This document shows positions 53,101 through 64,000 of a stretch of DNA of 64,000 nucleotides, piece by piece. The notes beneath the pieces are model-generated. The model ran no database searches, had not been told where the DNA came from, and was given only the letters and a program-made list of their open reading frames with translations. Location: contig JAGKQI010000104.1 of NCBI GenBank assembly GCA_018806915.1, forward strand, positions 1,674,001 to 1,738,000, given 5' to 3'. A program made the position numbers and the translations under genes. The DNA is from Phytophthora colocasiae (taxonomy: Eukaryota; Oomycota; Peronosporomycetes; Peronosporales; Peronosporaceae). Within the stretch, counting starts at the first letter, position 1, and every line of letters begins with the position of its first letter.

Positions 53101-56100
53101 CGCTTGATTGGATCTAACTTCATAGATTCTTTGTCGCTCTCCTGCTTGATTCAAGGTGTTATGGTACCTGCGCGCTTCGTTTCTTCGACAATTGTGGAAT
53201 GCTTACTGAATGAAGTACCGAGTGGAGCATGGCTTCCGGGTGTTCCTATAAGTGTGGAAGTTTCAAACAACGGTCAAGACGTGTCGAATACTGAATCCCA
53301 AATTCTAGTGCACGCTCCGATCCGACTAATACGCTTAGAACCGTCCCAAGGTCCCATTCGAAGGCGCATTTCGGTCAAAATACTTACCGAGTTCATGTCA
53401 GCAGAATACCAAAATTTAAAGTGTCTCGTTGGCGAAACTCAAGTTGTGCTCGCTACAAATCTAGGAAACAGGTGGGCTGAATGTGTGCTTCCCGTTTCTT
53501 CTCGTGCCGGGACTATTCAGATATCGCTGTCTGTTGACGGTGTTTACTATTCAGAAGAATCGCTTCGATTCACGTACGAAGATGTGCCAGTGGTATACTC
53601 CATCTATCCTACATCGGGTCCGTTCCGAGGAGGCACTATGGTTGACATCCATGGTGAAGGTTTTGATATTTCGAGTGGTATTTTCTGTGTTTTCGGATCG
53701 TCTATCGTCGACGCTCGAGTAACATCACCACTGACTGTGGAATGTATTTCACCTCCGTTCATTCCAGGCACAGATCAGGCTGTGAGTGTGACAGTGGTGA
53801 AGGCTGATGCTCTTGGGATAGTTCCTGCTGTGGATTCACTAGACTCCATGGTATTCTTTTCGTATGTAGCATTACCAGAGGTGGTGGAGATCGCTCCGTC
53901 TGCTGTTTATACAGGAGAACGTCCGTTTATCGTGCTACAAACTACAGGAATCCATTCTGCAGCCTTTGCGTGGTGCAAATTTGATCACGTAGTCGTTAAA
54001 GCGGAGCCTATTGATGCTGCCGTTGGCACTGTAAGTTGTAAAGCACCAGAGCTCCGGGTGGGGAGATACTTGGTGGAAGTATCGGCAAACGAACGAGACT
54101 TTAGTGAATCTAGTATGGGATTTTCCGTTTTCACTCGACCGGAACGCAGAAAACTCAACCCAGAGTTTGAAAGTCTTGCAGATGAGAGCACGATGACAAT
54201 TGAAGACCCGACAGGGCTTGAGGAGATTTCGGGTTTAGCTACAGATCTCCACGCGAGGCGATCCTTGGTGGAAGTATCAGCAAGCGAACGAGACGTTAGC
54301 GAATCGCGTACAGTTTTTTTCGATTCCACTCGACCGGAACGTAGAAAGCTCAACCAAGAGTTTGAAAGTCTAGCAGATGACAACACGATCACAGTTGAAG
54401 ACCCGACGGGGCTTGAGGAGATTTCGGTTTTGGAAACAGAGGAATTTGCTGACGCTGTTCAGGTTGTAGACCTCACAACACTTGAAGCTGTATCGGTGAA
54501 TCCTTTACGAGGTCCGATTAGTGGTGGAACGCCGATAGTGCTGAAGCTTTCATCTGCGTATCCAAGCTCAGTTGTGTTCTGCCAATTTGGAACCGCAGTA
54601 GTCCGTGGGACTGTTAAAGCTACTGAAGTGGAATGCGCTACTCCAGGAGTAGCTACTGCGAAGACAGTTGAGCTCAGAATTGGCGCTAATGGGGTTGACT
54701 TCGAAGTTTTCGGCGCTGATTTTGAGTATTTTGCAGATGTGTCTTACTTACTGCGCCTGGCGCCTCTAAATGGTTTAGTTGGTGGCGGAACTTTACTTAA
54801 TATTTTTGGAATTCCGTTTGACGAAGATGGGAGATACTCTTGCAAAATTGGCGGGCAAATTGTGAAGGCAGAATACACAAATGAGACACACGTTGGCTGT
54901 AGGACACCGGCAGTATCGGAACCTAAGCAAGTGGTCGTCAAGATTTCCAACAACGATGTAGATTACTCAGAGTTCAACTTGGCCTTCGCTTATGTCGACC
55001 CGCTCTTCGTTAGTAGAATTTACCCAGTTAGTGGAGATATTGGAGGAGGGCAATTTGTCAATGTTATTGGTGGGAACTTCACTACTGGAGCTGAGCGTCT
55101 CCAGTGTCGGTTTGGAGATACGGTGGTTCAAGCTACGGTGTTGTCGCCTTCTACTGCACAATGTATTGCGCCAGAGATTCCTGGGATTGGGGTCGGTGGG
55201 GCAAAAGTGGCCGTTGAGATCTCTTCTAATGGTCAAGATTATTCCACAAGCGGCGTGATGTATTACTACACTCCAGCACCCGATGTGCTGTCGCTTGAAC
55301 CGAATCACGGTCCCTTACAAGGCGGAACGGAAGTTGTTGTGACAGGTGTGAACTTCCTAAACTCAAGTAGTTTACGTTGTAAATTTGGAGAACGCGTCAC
55401 AGCAGCTGCAGCGTTTATTGATTCGAAACATTTCACCTGCGTATCTCCTACTGGGTTTAAAGAAGGAGACGTTTACGTGGAAATTGCGATTCATGGGCTT
55501 TTTGGCAAGACGTTGAAGGGTTCGATGTTTACGAGTAGTAAAAAAGTTTTCACGTACGATTCCGACCTGGAAATTCACTCAGTGTTTCCTTCTCTAGGCC
55601 CAACGACTGGGAATTTCTCCGTGCGGATAACGGGTGGGAGATTCAGGAAGACGGATGCTGTACGATGTAAGTTCTCTGAGATTGTTGTAGTGGCCGCTTG
55701 GAGCAGCTACGATGAGATTTTGTGTATGGCTCCACCGCACAGCCCTGGCGTTTTCACTCTTAAAGTGACTCGGAACGCCCAGGATTACACAGATACACTG
55801 GTTCCTTTTACGTACTACACAGAGCAAGGAATCCGCTCTATCTCCCCCACTTTTGGACCAGCTTCTGCTGCTGGAACGCGCATTGATGTCGATGGTGTGG
55901 CATTCGTGAATTCTTCTCTACTCTCTTGTCGATTTGGCTACGTGGTGACTCCGGGTGAGTACGTAAGTCCAACGAGGATGAGATGTACGACGCCTCCCTT
56001 ACCTACACTTAGCGGTGGATTGATTCCTGCTCCATTACCGGAGTATCGCAATCAGTTTCCAGATCCAAACGTTGGGAGCGTCTACTTGTTCCCAGACGCA

Positions 56101-59100
56101 CACTATTATCCGCATTATTTAACTCGGTTGGTATCTGTCGAGGTGTCGAACAACCAGCAGGACTTCTCCCTCACTGGGATCAATTTTCTGTACTTCCAAG
56201 ATGAAACTCTATCTTCAATTGCCCCGACACAAGCATTTGATAGTGACGAACCTCTCTTGATCTTCGCTCATGGACGTAACTTTATCAACACCACAGCATT
56301 GACTTGTCGTTTAGGGCTGCAGGCGTTCCCAGCAACGTTTGTAACCTCACAATTGCTGCTTTGTGAGGTAGCTCACCCGATGATCTACGATGACGCTAGA
56401 CGGGGGTCCCGAAAAATACACGAGCTGAGTCAGCCGAGACACGCACTCTTCGAGGTCTCCAACAATGGCAGGGATTTCACCACAAGTCATGTCGTGTTCG
56501 AGTTCCTCGGAGCCTGTCCGACCGGTTTCTTCTGTCCGAAACAGCTCCAGGGTTCTAGCGGAAAACTCCCCTGCCCTCGAGGTACCTACTGCCCCGGTGT
56601 GGGAAATACAGCCTTCACCCAGTGTCCCAGAGGCACTTACCAGCCCAAAACGACACAAGCAGCGTGTCTCCGATGCCCTATCGGCTATCACTGTCCTCAC
56701 ACGGGTATGCACGTACCCCGCTTGTGTCCAGCCGGCTTTGTCTGCGACGTTACAGGGATCGAAGAAGCCGAGCAGCCCTGTCCTGAAGGTCATTATTGTC
56801 TCGAGGGCACTGCGACAACAGCGACAACGTGCACGCCAACGTCGAGCTTATCAGGGATGCTGATAGTTTCGCCCTCCGCTGGCGAAAGGCCCACGACGCT
56901 ACGTCGTCAGCGAAATACTAGTCCTCTAAGAAGTGTTCAAGCTCGGAAGAGCGGATGCTGGAGAAACGAGACGGAAGACTTTGGGTTACAGCTAAGCACC
57001 CACCCTTCTCGGTTCTGGACGGAGCTTCGGCAGCTTCCGTTGAGTCCAGGCTCGTCATTTCAGGCTACGCGAGGTCGTTTCTGTCTCGACGATTCCTGTA
57101 TGAAACTTGCAGACGCTGACAACCTGCGAGTCGAAGACGTGTACTTCGACTACGACTCAACCGCTTTCGCTCTTAGAAGGCCCGTAGCATGTCCTGCTGG
57201 ATCGTACTGTCACCCAGGAACTGCTGCTAGAGACTCCCTGATGAAGAACTTCTCAACTGCTCAGCCCTGTTTCGAAGCTATGTATTGCCCCGAAGGCAGC
57301 TCCAGTCCACGAGGATTTGGAGAGTGCGCTCCAGGCTTCTACTGTCCATTTGGAACGCGAATTCCGTGTCCTGCAGGCTCGTATTGCCCTTATACAGGTC
57401 ACGTCTCCCCGCTACCGTGCCCTCCAGGTACATTGAACGGTATGACGACACAGTCTAAATGTACATCATGCCCCGTGGGGTTTATCTGTCCTGGTTACGG
57501 TCGAATTATGCCTGCACTGTGCCCGGCCGGATACGTCTGCAGCAAAACAGGACTCGCGTCACCGAATAGCCTCTGTCCGAGAGGGTTTTACTGTCTTGAA
57601 GGTACTGCAACGTCTGATGGATTCCGAAATGACACAAGAATGAGACCATATCCATGTAAACCAGGCACTTACTGTCTCAAAGGCGTCGTGGCAGATGAAG
57701 TTCGCTTTGGAGACTATCGGTACCCGCAAAACTGTACGGCAGGTTTTTACTGTGAGTTGGGCTCTTATTCACCCAAAGGATCTGGTCTGTGCCCGCCTGG
57801 TTTCACCTGTCCAAGTGGAACAGCAGCTCCCATTCCTACCGCGAAAGGCACGTTCGCTCAGCTTGAAGGATCTGTATCTCCGGCTGAATGTGCACCAGGT
57901 TACTACGCCCCCACGATTGAGTCGACCGAGTGTGTACCTTGTCCACCAGGTACGACGTGTGAAAATGATGGCACAGCAGTCGCTACTATTTGCCCGCCCG
58001 GGTCGTACCGTGGAAGTCTAGCGGCCGATGGTTTGGCTTGTCTTGCTTGTCCTCAAGGCACGTGGTCCAAGAACTGGGAGCTGCGCGGAGTCGAAGAATG
58101 TGTCGAATGTGCGCCCGGAACGGTGTGTCCAATCGATGGCATCTCGAACCCGTGTACAATAGACGACTTGCCGTTCGTGTACACACCTTTGAGTGTCAAC
58201 TTGACGTTCGCGCAGTGTCTTGAACGTGGTTCAAACTACTACTTCGGTGTACTTCTGGAGCCTTGGATTGACGAATTGGGGCGCGGTGCTCATTTTCTAC
58301 CTGATCGTGACAACGGACGCTGCTACGAGAACACGCAGCCTCGAGGATCCGATCTGTATCAACGCTTTGCCGATTTCCATGGGCCTTTATACGAGATCGC
58401 CACTGGAACAGGCGTTCCACACCAAGGCTATGGGGACGATGGTCAGTATCCTCCACCCAATATGTTTGCACGGGGCTCGTTAGCGATCGATTTGCCTGTT
58501 TCCAGAGCGTATGATGTTGCTCGCAACTGTACACCAGGCTTCTTCTACAAAAAACAATGGTATCCAGGTACTTGTGAAGCCGACATCTTCTGCTCATCAT
58601 CAGTATGGTCAAAAGTTACATCAGCAGGGGAACTGGTAGGTCAGGCGCAGCCTTGTCCAGAAGGCTACGTCTGTGACTCGTCGACGACAGCCGACACTGC
58701 TTTCTCGCACCTCTGTCCAGCTGGATATGTCTGTGGAGCTGGCACCACACCTGATTTGACCCTTGATTCTCCTCGAGGTCAGCTTCATGAACTCTGTCCA
58801 GCAGGAAAATATTGTGTCGCGGGAACAGCCGAGTCCCAAAAGGAGCGATATGTGTGCCCTGCAGGCTACTTCTGTCCAACCGGAACGGCAAATCCTTTGA
58901 CTGGCGAGATGGCAAACGATGCACTGCGTCGAAGATTGTCGAGTGAGGACAGTAACCCGTTCCTGTATTTAAACTACACGAAATACGTCGGGGAAGGCGA
59001 TATCCGAGCTGTATCCGCACATGATATGCGTTGTTTTGACGGCATCGATAAGGACCTCATCGGGATCTTCAAACTACGACCAGATCCGAAAAATGCAGGC

Positions 59101-62100
59101 AAGAAGCTCGTCGTAAATCGAGCGGAAGAGCAGAACCGCTTGTGTGCCCGCGATCACAAATGGAGAACAGTAGAGCTGGCCTTGCGTCGCAATGAGTGCG
59201 ACTGTGTCGCACAAACGAAGGTGGTGCGTCGAGTTTTCCAGTTGTGGAAGTGCACAACAAAGCCAGGGAGCGTACAGCCCGTTGTCTTTGATCCAACGCG
59301 GTTTGGATGGGCGGATGTCCACAATTCGGCTATTCAGTGCGTTTTCCCAGGCACGCACGGCTCAAAACCGATCGATCTGAGTGAATTGGTAGCGAATACA
59401 AGTACTGGTGTTCGTTTTCAGACGGGATGGACGGAAACAACAAATGTTTACTCGTACATGGAGCTCCGGACACTAGTAGAGACCAAGTACGCGATCGACG
59501 TCCTTCCATTGGACCCATACGTGTACGACTTACACCATGCGATCGAATTGATCGAGTCGTTTGGAGAAGAGGTACCGAACATCGCTGGATTTGTATTAGG
59601 CTCTAGCGAAGAAGGTCACGAAGACTTGATTCGACTCGATGCTTGTGCCTGCTCACAGATGTTTAAGTGTCCGAATGGTACCACTTCCACCACTGGAGCA
59701 GACAACATCTACAACTGCGTCAAGACAGGAAATGAAGTGCTGCAGCGTATAAGTCCGATCCCTCTGTCAAGCGATCGTCTTCTCAATGGATCTAATTTTC
59801 AAGACTTGACTGGCACTCCAGGTCAGGGACTGGGAAGTATCCTTCTGGAACCTTTTGAGGTGGCGGTAGTCACCATCAATACGACTCAACTCCCTCGAAA
59901 CCTCACATACGACGCACATTACCAGATCTCTGTGTACCAGGACTGCAAGCCTTGCCCCGCTCAGTACAAGTGCGACTTATCCGACGAACCTCCGAGCTGT
60001 ACGTATCCAGACAATGACGACACCACAGCTACTAGACTGTACGAGAAATGTCTGTCGGATTACAGCGGTGACATCTTCGTCTGCAACAATATGCCGTTCT
60101 TCTGTGACAGGCGCACGCTTCCTCTTGCCGATATATCTCGAGACGCCTTCTACAGTGGAAGCAACGAGACCACTAACATCGCAGGCTGTTGCTCTTGTGA
60201 ACGGCAACAAATGCCTTACTTTTTCGAGAACGCCGCTACTACTGATAGAGGGTTCCTCGATAATAAGCACGGATATCTGCAGTTCAGTATCTCCGCTCTG
60301 GCACAAACAGAAATCACGGTAGCTGTTGAGTTAGTTCACGGTCTCTACGTTCACGAGTTTAGTGAAGGCTTCTTGGAGGACAAATTCGATCTCACCGTAT
60401 TCACGCCTGGACGCGCTGACTACTCTCCGTCAACACCGTCCACTAACACATTCCTGGCTGTCATGCAACAAGCAGACATGGACCAGTTGATGCTGCCACT
60501 TAATTTGCCTGAAGAGTACGTTCGCGTGGCGGGATCCCTGTCGTACAAGCAGCAGGTCGCAAGTACGGTGCTCCTCAACCGTATGTCCGACATCTTCGTT
60601 GGTGATCCAGAACTGCCATTCAAGCGTGGGTTTGTACGCAACTCGGAGCAGAATAGCATAGGGGAGCTGGTTTCTGTGGACGCCAACTCGAGCAACAACG
60701 GCAGTACAGATACTGACGCTGTGATAGTATCTCCAACGGATTACTTCGGATTGTACCCTGTCCCTGACCGTCTAGATGACAACCTGCGTTCAGACTCGTG
60801 GTGGGCACAGGAGTTAGGTGGAACCGAGTTTCTTGCGCTGCCGTACTTGCCGTACTTCTCGTCCTGTCGTGGGTTTGACTCCAACATCTTCATCTTCAAG
60901 ATGCTAGAGACACATCCTGACTGTACATTCGTAAGCTACGATCAGACTGTGGAGGTGGACCAGTATCCGTGGCGGAAGAAGCTCACGCCAAACGCGGATC
61001 GCTGTTTGATTCAGTACACAGCAGAGGTGGCAGCTTCTTCGTCGCTCATTTCGTCCATCTCTTCGGAGGTCTCGACCCTGACCAAAAGCTCCGATTCATC
61101 CACTTCAACTTCGACATTTGCTACATTCCAACGTGGCGTAAGTTTGTCGTGTCTCTACGAGGAAAATCTCGAGGGAGGCGCTGAGAAACTGCGCTGGTAC
61201 GAGACACCATCAGGTACGACGTTATTCTACATCACACGAGATCCAACAGCAGCAGACGCATTCGTAGCGGAAGGTGACGCAGCGACAGGAACCGGGTGGG
61301 GGCGATCCGATACGATCCAGAATACGCTAGGCACAGACGCGCTTATTCCAGTGAAAGGTACACCCGAAGGCTTGCAGAGATTGTGTGCAGTCATTAACTT
61401 GCTGTGTTTGTGTGTAGTTGGGAATAATGCCGGGCTACCCTTGGCTGTGCCGCAGGAGGTATACCTCAATTTGAGCTACTACCAGGTCACCCCAGGGCAG
61501 AAAAGACTTGTAGAAGCCTCCGTGAACTTCGGCAAACTTTGTGCGGTGACACGCTCTGCTGATTTGTTAGCAACATTAGCCAAGAAAGGGGTTTACCCGT
61601 GCACGATCAGCAAAGCTACGAATCTGATCGCATCCAAGGCCTACACACTGCAGGTTTCGTGGGAGCCCCTGAACTGGTTCGAGTTGATGAACTTGTTCCA
61701 GTTCACTGTAGACGTGTACCTCGGCTTCTTCACACTTGTCGCCATGGCCAGTATGATTCTAGGGGTACGTCTTTCTCACTTTCTCTCCATGTAATCCGGT
61801 TCAGCTCCTTACTCTTGCTTTTCAACTTGCAGTTCGTCATCTGGGTCATCAATCGCCTGTTCACCAAGATGAAGCGGCCACCCAAGTTCCGCATGAAGCT
61901 GCTACTCAAGAATGTGGCGACGCCACCTCCCATTGGCATTTTCATGGCTTTCATCCCGATATTCCTCGCCTGTGTGCTCATTTACATCTGGTGGCATACC
62001 CTGGCGTCAACAGACCCGCTAAATAACCCAAGCGCAGCCTCTTTCGAGGCCACTGCTGGTGACTGGCTCGACCAGATCTCGTTGAATAAAACTCGAGTGC

Positions 62101-64000
62101 TGAACTACAAGCGCGGTCGGGTTGGGCTGAGCCTGGTTATCATCGGAATATATTTGCTGCTTCTTGGCTCGAAGCTACTTGTTCCCGAGACGTTGGATGC
62201 AAAGCCCGAGGACAACGCGTTCAAGGAGATGTCCGTTGTAACCCCTTCAGATCCGTTCTCCGTCGAAGCTGACAAAGAAGAGGAAGAGGAAGAGAACGAG
62301 TTCTGGGACCCACGAGCTTGGAAGCGCGCCAACTTCTTGCTCACAACTATTTGCTTCATGGGCTGCATGCTGGTCTTTTGGGAGTTCTCGTACTCACCCG
62401 CGTTCACAGAAAATATTTATGGCTACCTCATTCTCTTCAAGATCATGCGCGCGGTGGTTGAGTTCGTACTGGAGAGTTTCTTGCACGAGAAGCTTCTAGT
62501 GATGCCGTTTTCAGTGGTGCTGTCCGTTTCTGAGAGTATGATGGCCATGGGCTCTGCTGATTTCATCGGCTTCACTCTGTTTTATTTCGTCAACTTGACT
62601 TTGGTCATGATTGAACACTTGTACACTGCTCCTCTCGTTCGTCGAATGCGTTCTTTGTGGCCAAAGTGGAGGCTATCTCTTCAGCGCAGAATGAAGAAGC
62701 GACGGCGGCGTACACGTGAACAAAAAGCCCAGGAAGAAGCAGAATGGCAGCGCGTTTGTGAGCGGATCGACAATCAAGCATCAGGTGTAGAGGCGGTGCT
62801 TGAAGGTGTGGCTGGTTACAGCGTCGTGTTCACCGAACTCTTCATTGCACCAATCTTGTTGGCCTTCCAGGCTTTCTTCAGTGACTACACAAAGATGCCA
62901 GCGCTGTACGGTGTCCGACAGACGGATTTATTGTACTATGCGCTCTTCTCAGTGTTCATTATCCCCAGTAACTTCGTTCTTGGTGCTCTCCAGCTGAACA
63001 CGATGGAACTAGCACATGGATGGAAGCTTTACGAGTACTCAGCGTACCAGAGACATCGCTTTGCAACACGAGATACCCGCTGGCCGCTGGCTCACACAGC
63101 GCCGGATGAAAGCATTCACCCCAGCTGTCAGAGTTTGGATCTGCTCTGTTTCTCATCGCAGCTCTACTTCTTGCTCATCGTTTACTCAGCAGGTATTCTG
63201 CTTGGCATGCTGGGGATTTCTGTGTGCCTGCGAGCCAGCTACAGTTTCTTTGGAGACCCAATCACTCTTCTCATCATCGGCGTCGTGTGCTGCTTGATGC
63301 GTGCCCTTGAGATTAGCTGCATCAAGCTCGGTGACAAGTTTAACGTCTGGAAGCCACGCAAACTCGCGGATGGCACACTGGACGAAGACCTCGCGGCGAA
63401 GTTGGCTTTGGGTGCTGGCCGACAACGAGAGCTTGAACGGGAGCGGTTGGAGCTGCAAGCACTTAACTCGGAACGGTTCCGACATAGGTTCCTGGAGCGT
63501 AATCGGCCGTGGGTGCTTCAGCATCTTGCAGAGTTGTTCACACCTCGAACTCTGCAGGCAACGGACGGGCCGGCAGGTGACGGTCGCCCGAATTCCGAGT
63601 ACATCCGTGACCTGTATCATGAGCTGGTGAATATGGGCGAAGGGCGGCGACTGAAGGGTGACAGGTCCGACATTTCATCGGACTCTGAAGACGAGCTAGA
63701 GAAAATGCGTCGATCTTGGTCCAATGTCCCGGTGCAGGGTGCGTCACGCGACCTGGCGCTATATTGGTTAGCGAGAGCTCGCAAGCGACGAACATTTGCG
63801 AAGCTGATAGCTGGTATCGTAGCTGCAAGTCGGCAGAGTGAATGCTGTGTCTGTGGGAAAAACGAAGATGGCGGCTACACACTTCATGTCGACTTAGCAG
63901 CAGAGGATGGAGCAAAGGAGCACGATCCACGTGGACTTGACCGACTCATTGACGGCTTCGAAAGCGAACTTGGAGAGCAGGAAATGGACTCGGACCTGTG
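41116..64000 (+). CDS. Giant IPT/TIG-repeat membrane protein (five exons seen, 3' end outside window)
   Basis: Exons 41116-41453, 41512-45260, 45324-45596, 45668-61764 and 61833-64000 join in phase to at least 7,541 codons. ATG 41116 begins a signal peptide (MPLLLCLLCLLVHGFTSVC). A LamG-like region (about 45-235), roughly 48 IPT/TIG immunoglobulin-like repeats (about 320-5067), Cys-rich GCC2/GCC3-like repeats (5068-5870), a unique region, and about ten membrane segments from residue 6789 follow. The last part seen has a CVCGKNEDGGYTL zinc-like motif. It should be a cell-surface protein with a huge rod-like ectodomain. Adhesion, wall or flagellar surface roles are possible but nothing here decides. 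Apart from the introns it has no stops or shifts, so it is under selection. It may be one of the longest single-copy genes in such a genome; I do not know a named homologue. Confidence 0.9.
41454..41511 (+). other. Intron 1 of the giant gene (58 bp)
   Basis: GTTAGT at the start, CTGCAG at the end, with CTAAC (41488-41492 region) as a branch site. Removing it joins the two parts of the LamG-like domain in phase. Confidence 0.9.
45261..45323 (+). other. Intron 2 of the giant gene (63 bp)
   Basis: GTAGGT at the start, TTCCAG at the end. It interrupts a Gly/Ala codon between two IPT repeats, and reading through it would meet a stop at 45272. Confidence 0.9.
45597..45667 (+). other. Intron 3 of the giant gene (71 bp)
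   Basis: GTACGT at the start, GTGAAG at the end. Joining gives the run LLFNFT, then EPRVFSVMP, typical for the boundary between IPT repeats. Confidence 0.88.
54070..54435 (+). repeat. Internal duplication of about 65 codons in the IPT rod
   Basis: The segment from 54070 recurs at 54265, offset 195 bases, in phase. Shared words are RPERRKLN, EFESLAD and EDPTGLEEIS. It forms an acidic spacer between two IPT repeats and is the only recent duplication visible in the gene. Confidence 0.9.
56511..58915 (+). other. Cys-rich GCC2/GCC3-like region of the giant protein
   Basis: Repeated units of the type CPAGSYCPYTG, CPPGTLNGMTTQSKC and CPVGFICPGYG, as in the GCC2/GCC3 or TNFR-like Cys-rich domains of large protist and animal surface proteins. 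A second short cluster is at 58650-58915 (CPAGYVCGAGTT, CPAGYFCPTGTA). Confidence 0.85.
61676..63300 (+). other. Multi-pass membrane region of the giant protein
   Basis: Hydrophobic stretches include LGFFTLVAMASMILG, GIFMAFIPIFLACVLIYIWW, LSLVIIGIYLLLLGSKLL, FLLTTICFMGCMLVFWEF, FIGFTLFYFVNLTLVMI, LFIAPILLAFQAFF, YALFSVFIIPSNFVLGAL, YFLLIVYSAGILLGMLGI and PITLLIIGVVCCLMRA. Arg/Lys-rich loops (RRMKKRRRRTREQK at about 62690) are probably cytoplasmic. About ten spans; the exact topology is not settled. Confidence 0.8.
61765..61832 (+). other. Intron 4 of the giant gene (68 bp)
   Basis: GTACGT at the start, TTGCAG at the end, phase 0. It splits the first membrane-spanning stretch (MASMILG and FVIWVINRLF). 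Confidence 0.92.

Larger units (their letters stand above)
42130..56510 (+). other. IPT/TIG repeat rod of the giant protein
   Basis: By eye I count about 48 repeats of 80-110 residues: 11 in exon 2, one in exon 3, 36 in exon 4. Each starts like ISPTFGPASAAGTRIDVDG or VYPRRGPLKGGTKVFITG and has a mid-domain Cys pair (L-x-C-x-F-G, then V-x-C-x-x-P-P), the IPT/TIG signature. N-x-S/T sites are frequent. The repeats are strongly diverged from each other, so the expansion is old. Confidence 0.88.

Noticed and set aside
1..64000. RxLR or Crinkler effector genes, expected near transposons in such genomes
   Set aside because: I found no frame with a signal peptide followed by RxLR-EER or an LFLAK motif.
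1..64000. tRNA or rRNA genes
   Set aside because: No stretch with A/B box spacing and cloverleaf pairing, or rRNA wording, was noticed; the many short hairpins in element A are not part of cloverleaves.

Overview
The window looks like a transposon-rich stretch of an oomycete genome, most probably Phytophthora or a close relative. I infer this from the mixture of piggyBac, Harbinger, Tc1/mariner and Ty3/Gypsy elements, from the wording of their proteins, and from the one host gene, which has very short introns (58-71 bp) and an enormous IPT/TIG ectodomain. This is family-level recognition by eye, not a database result.

Layout. 1-6.8 kb is a mosaic of broken elements: a reverse-oriented Gypsy gag-pol fragment (1-1045), two piggyBac-like transposase fragments on the minus strand (1045-1800 and 2914-4783), one LTR with its leader (1801-2234) and decayed Harbinger- or Copia-like scraps. 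6826-25459 is a Ty3/Gypsy chromovirus, called A here, with 450/460-bp LTRs. Inside its integrase gene sits a second, unrelated Ty3/Gypsy element, B (12209-22535), in the opposite orientation, with nearly identical 931/932-bp LTRs and a perfect 4-bp target duplication. 25.5-41 kb is a graveyard of DNA transposons: Tc1/mariner remnants, a delimited Tc1/mariner element with long terminal inverted repeats (27087-28640), a piggyBac-like gene (31155-32370), a Harbinger transposase with its partner gene (32548-34507), a transposon ORF with a DNCVGQNK motif (34926-36288), an ABC-transporter gene fragment (36955-37550) and a complete-ended piggyBac element (38260-40994) bounded by TTAA. From 41116 to the end of the window runs one giant host gene in at least five exons, encoding more than 7,541 residues: signal peptide, LamG-like domain, about 48 IPT/TIG repeats, Cys-rich GCC2/GCC3-like repeats and a multi-pass membrane region; its 3' end lies outside the window.

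Most unusual signal. Element A is built almost end to end from short perfect hairpins (arms 7-12 bp, loops 2-13 nt), in both LTRs, in gag and pol, and in an antisense ORF near the 3' LTR. More than 60 are visible by eye; chance would give roughly one 8-bp example in the same length. One 300-bp stretch holds eight hairpins with different arm sequences but the same 5-nt CYGGG loop. Between copies of the family, many arms are conserved while the loops change. Element B and the host gene show nothing like it on reading. This points either to selected RNA structure or to a palindrome-making mutational process during reverse transcription, and I have not seen it described.

How the parts relate. No autonomous element is clearly intact. 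A carries several stops and frameshifts although its LTRs are almost identical, one of the stops is shared with another copy, and B is split by apparent single-base shifts despite recent LTRs. Either non-autonomous copies are being amplified in trans or the assembly has residual indels; read-level checks would decide.
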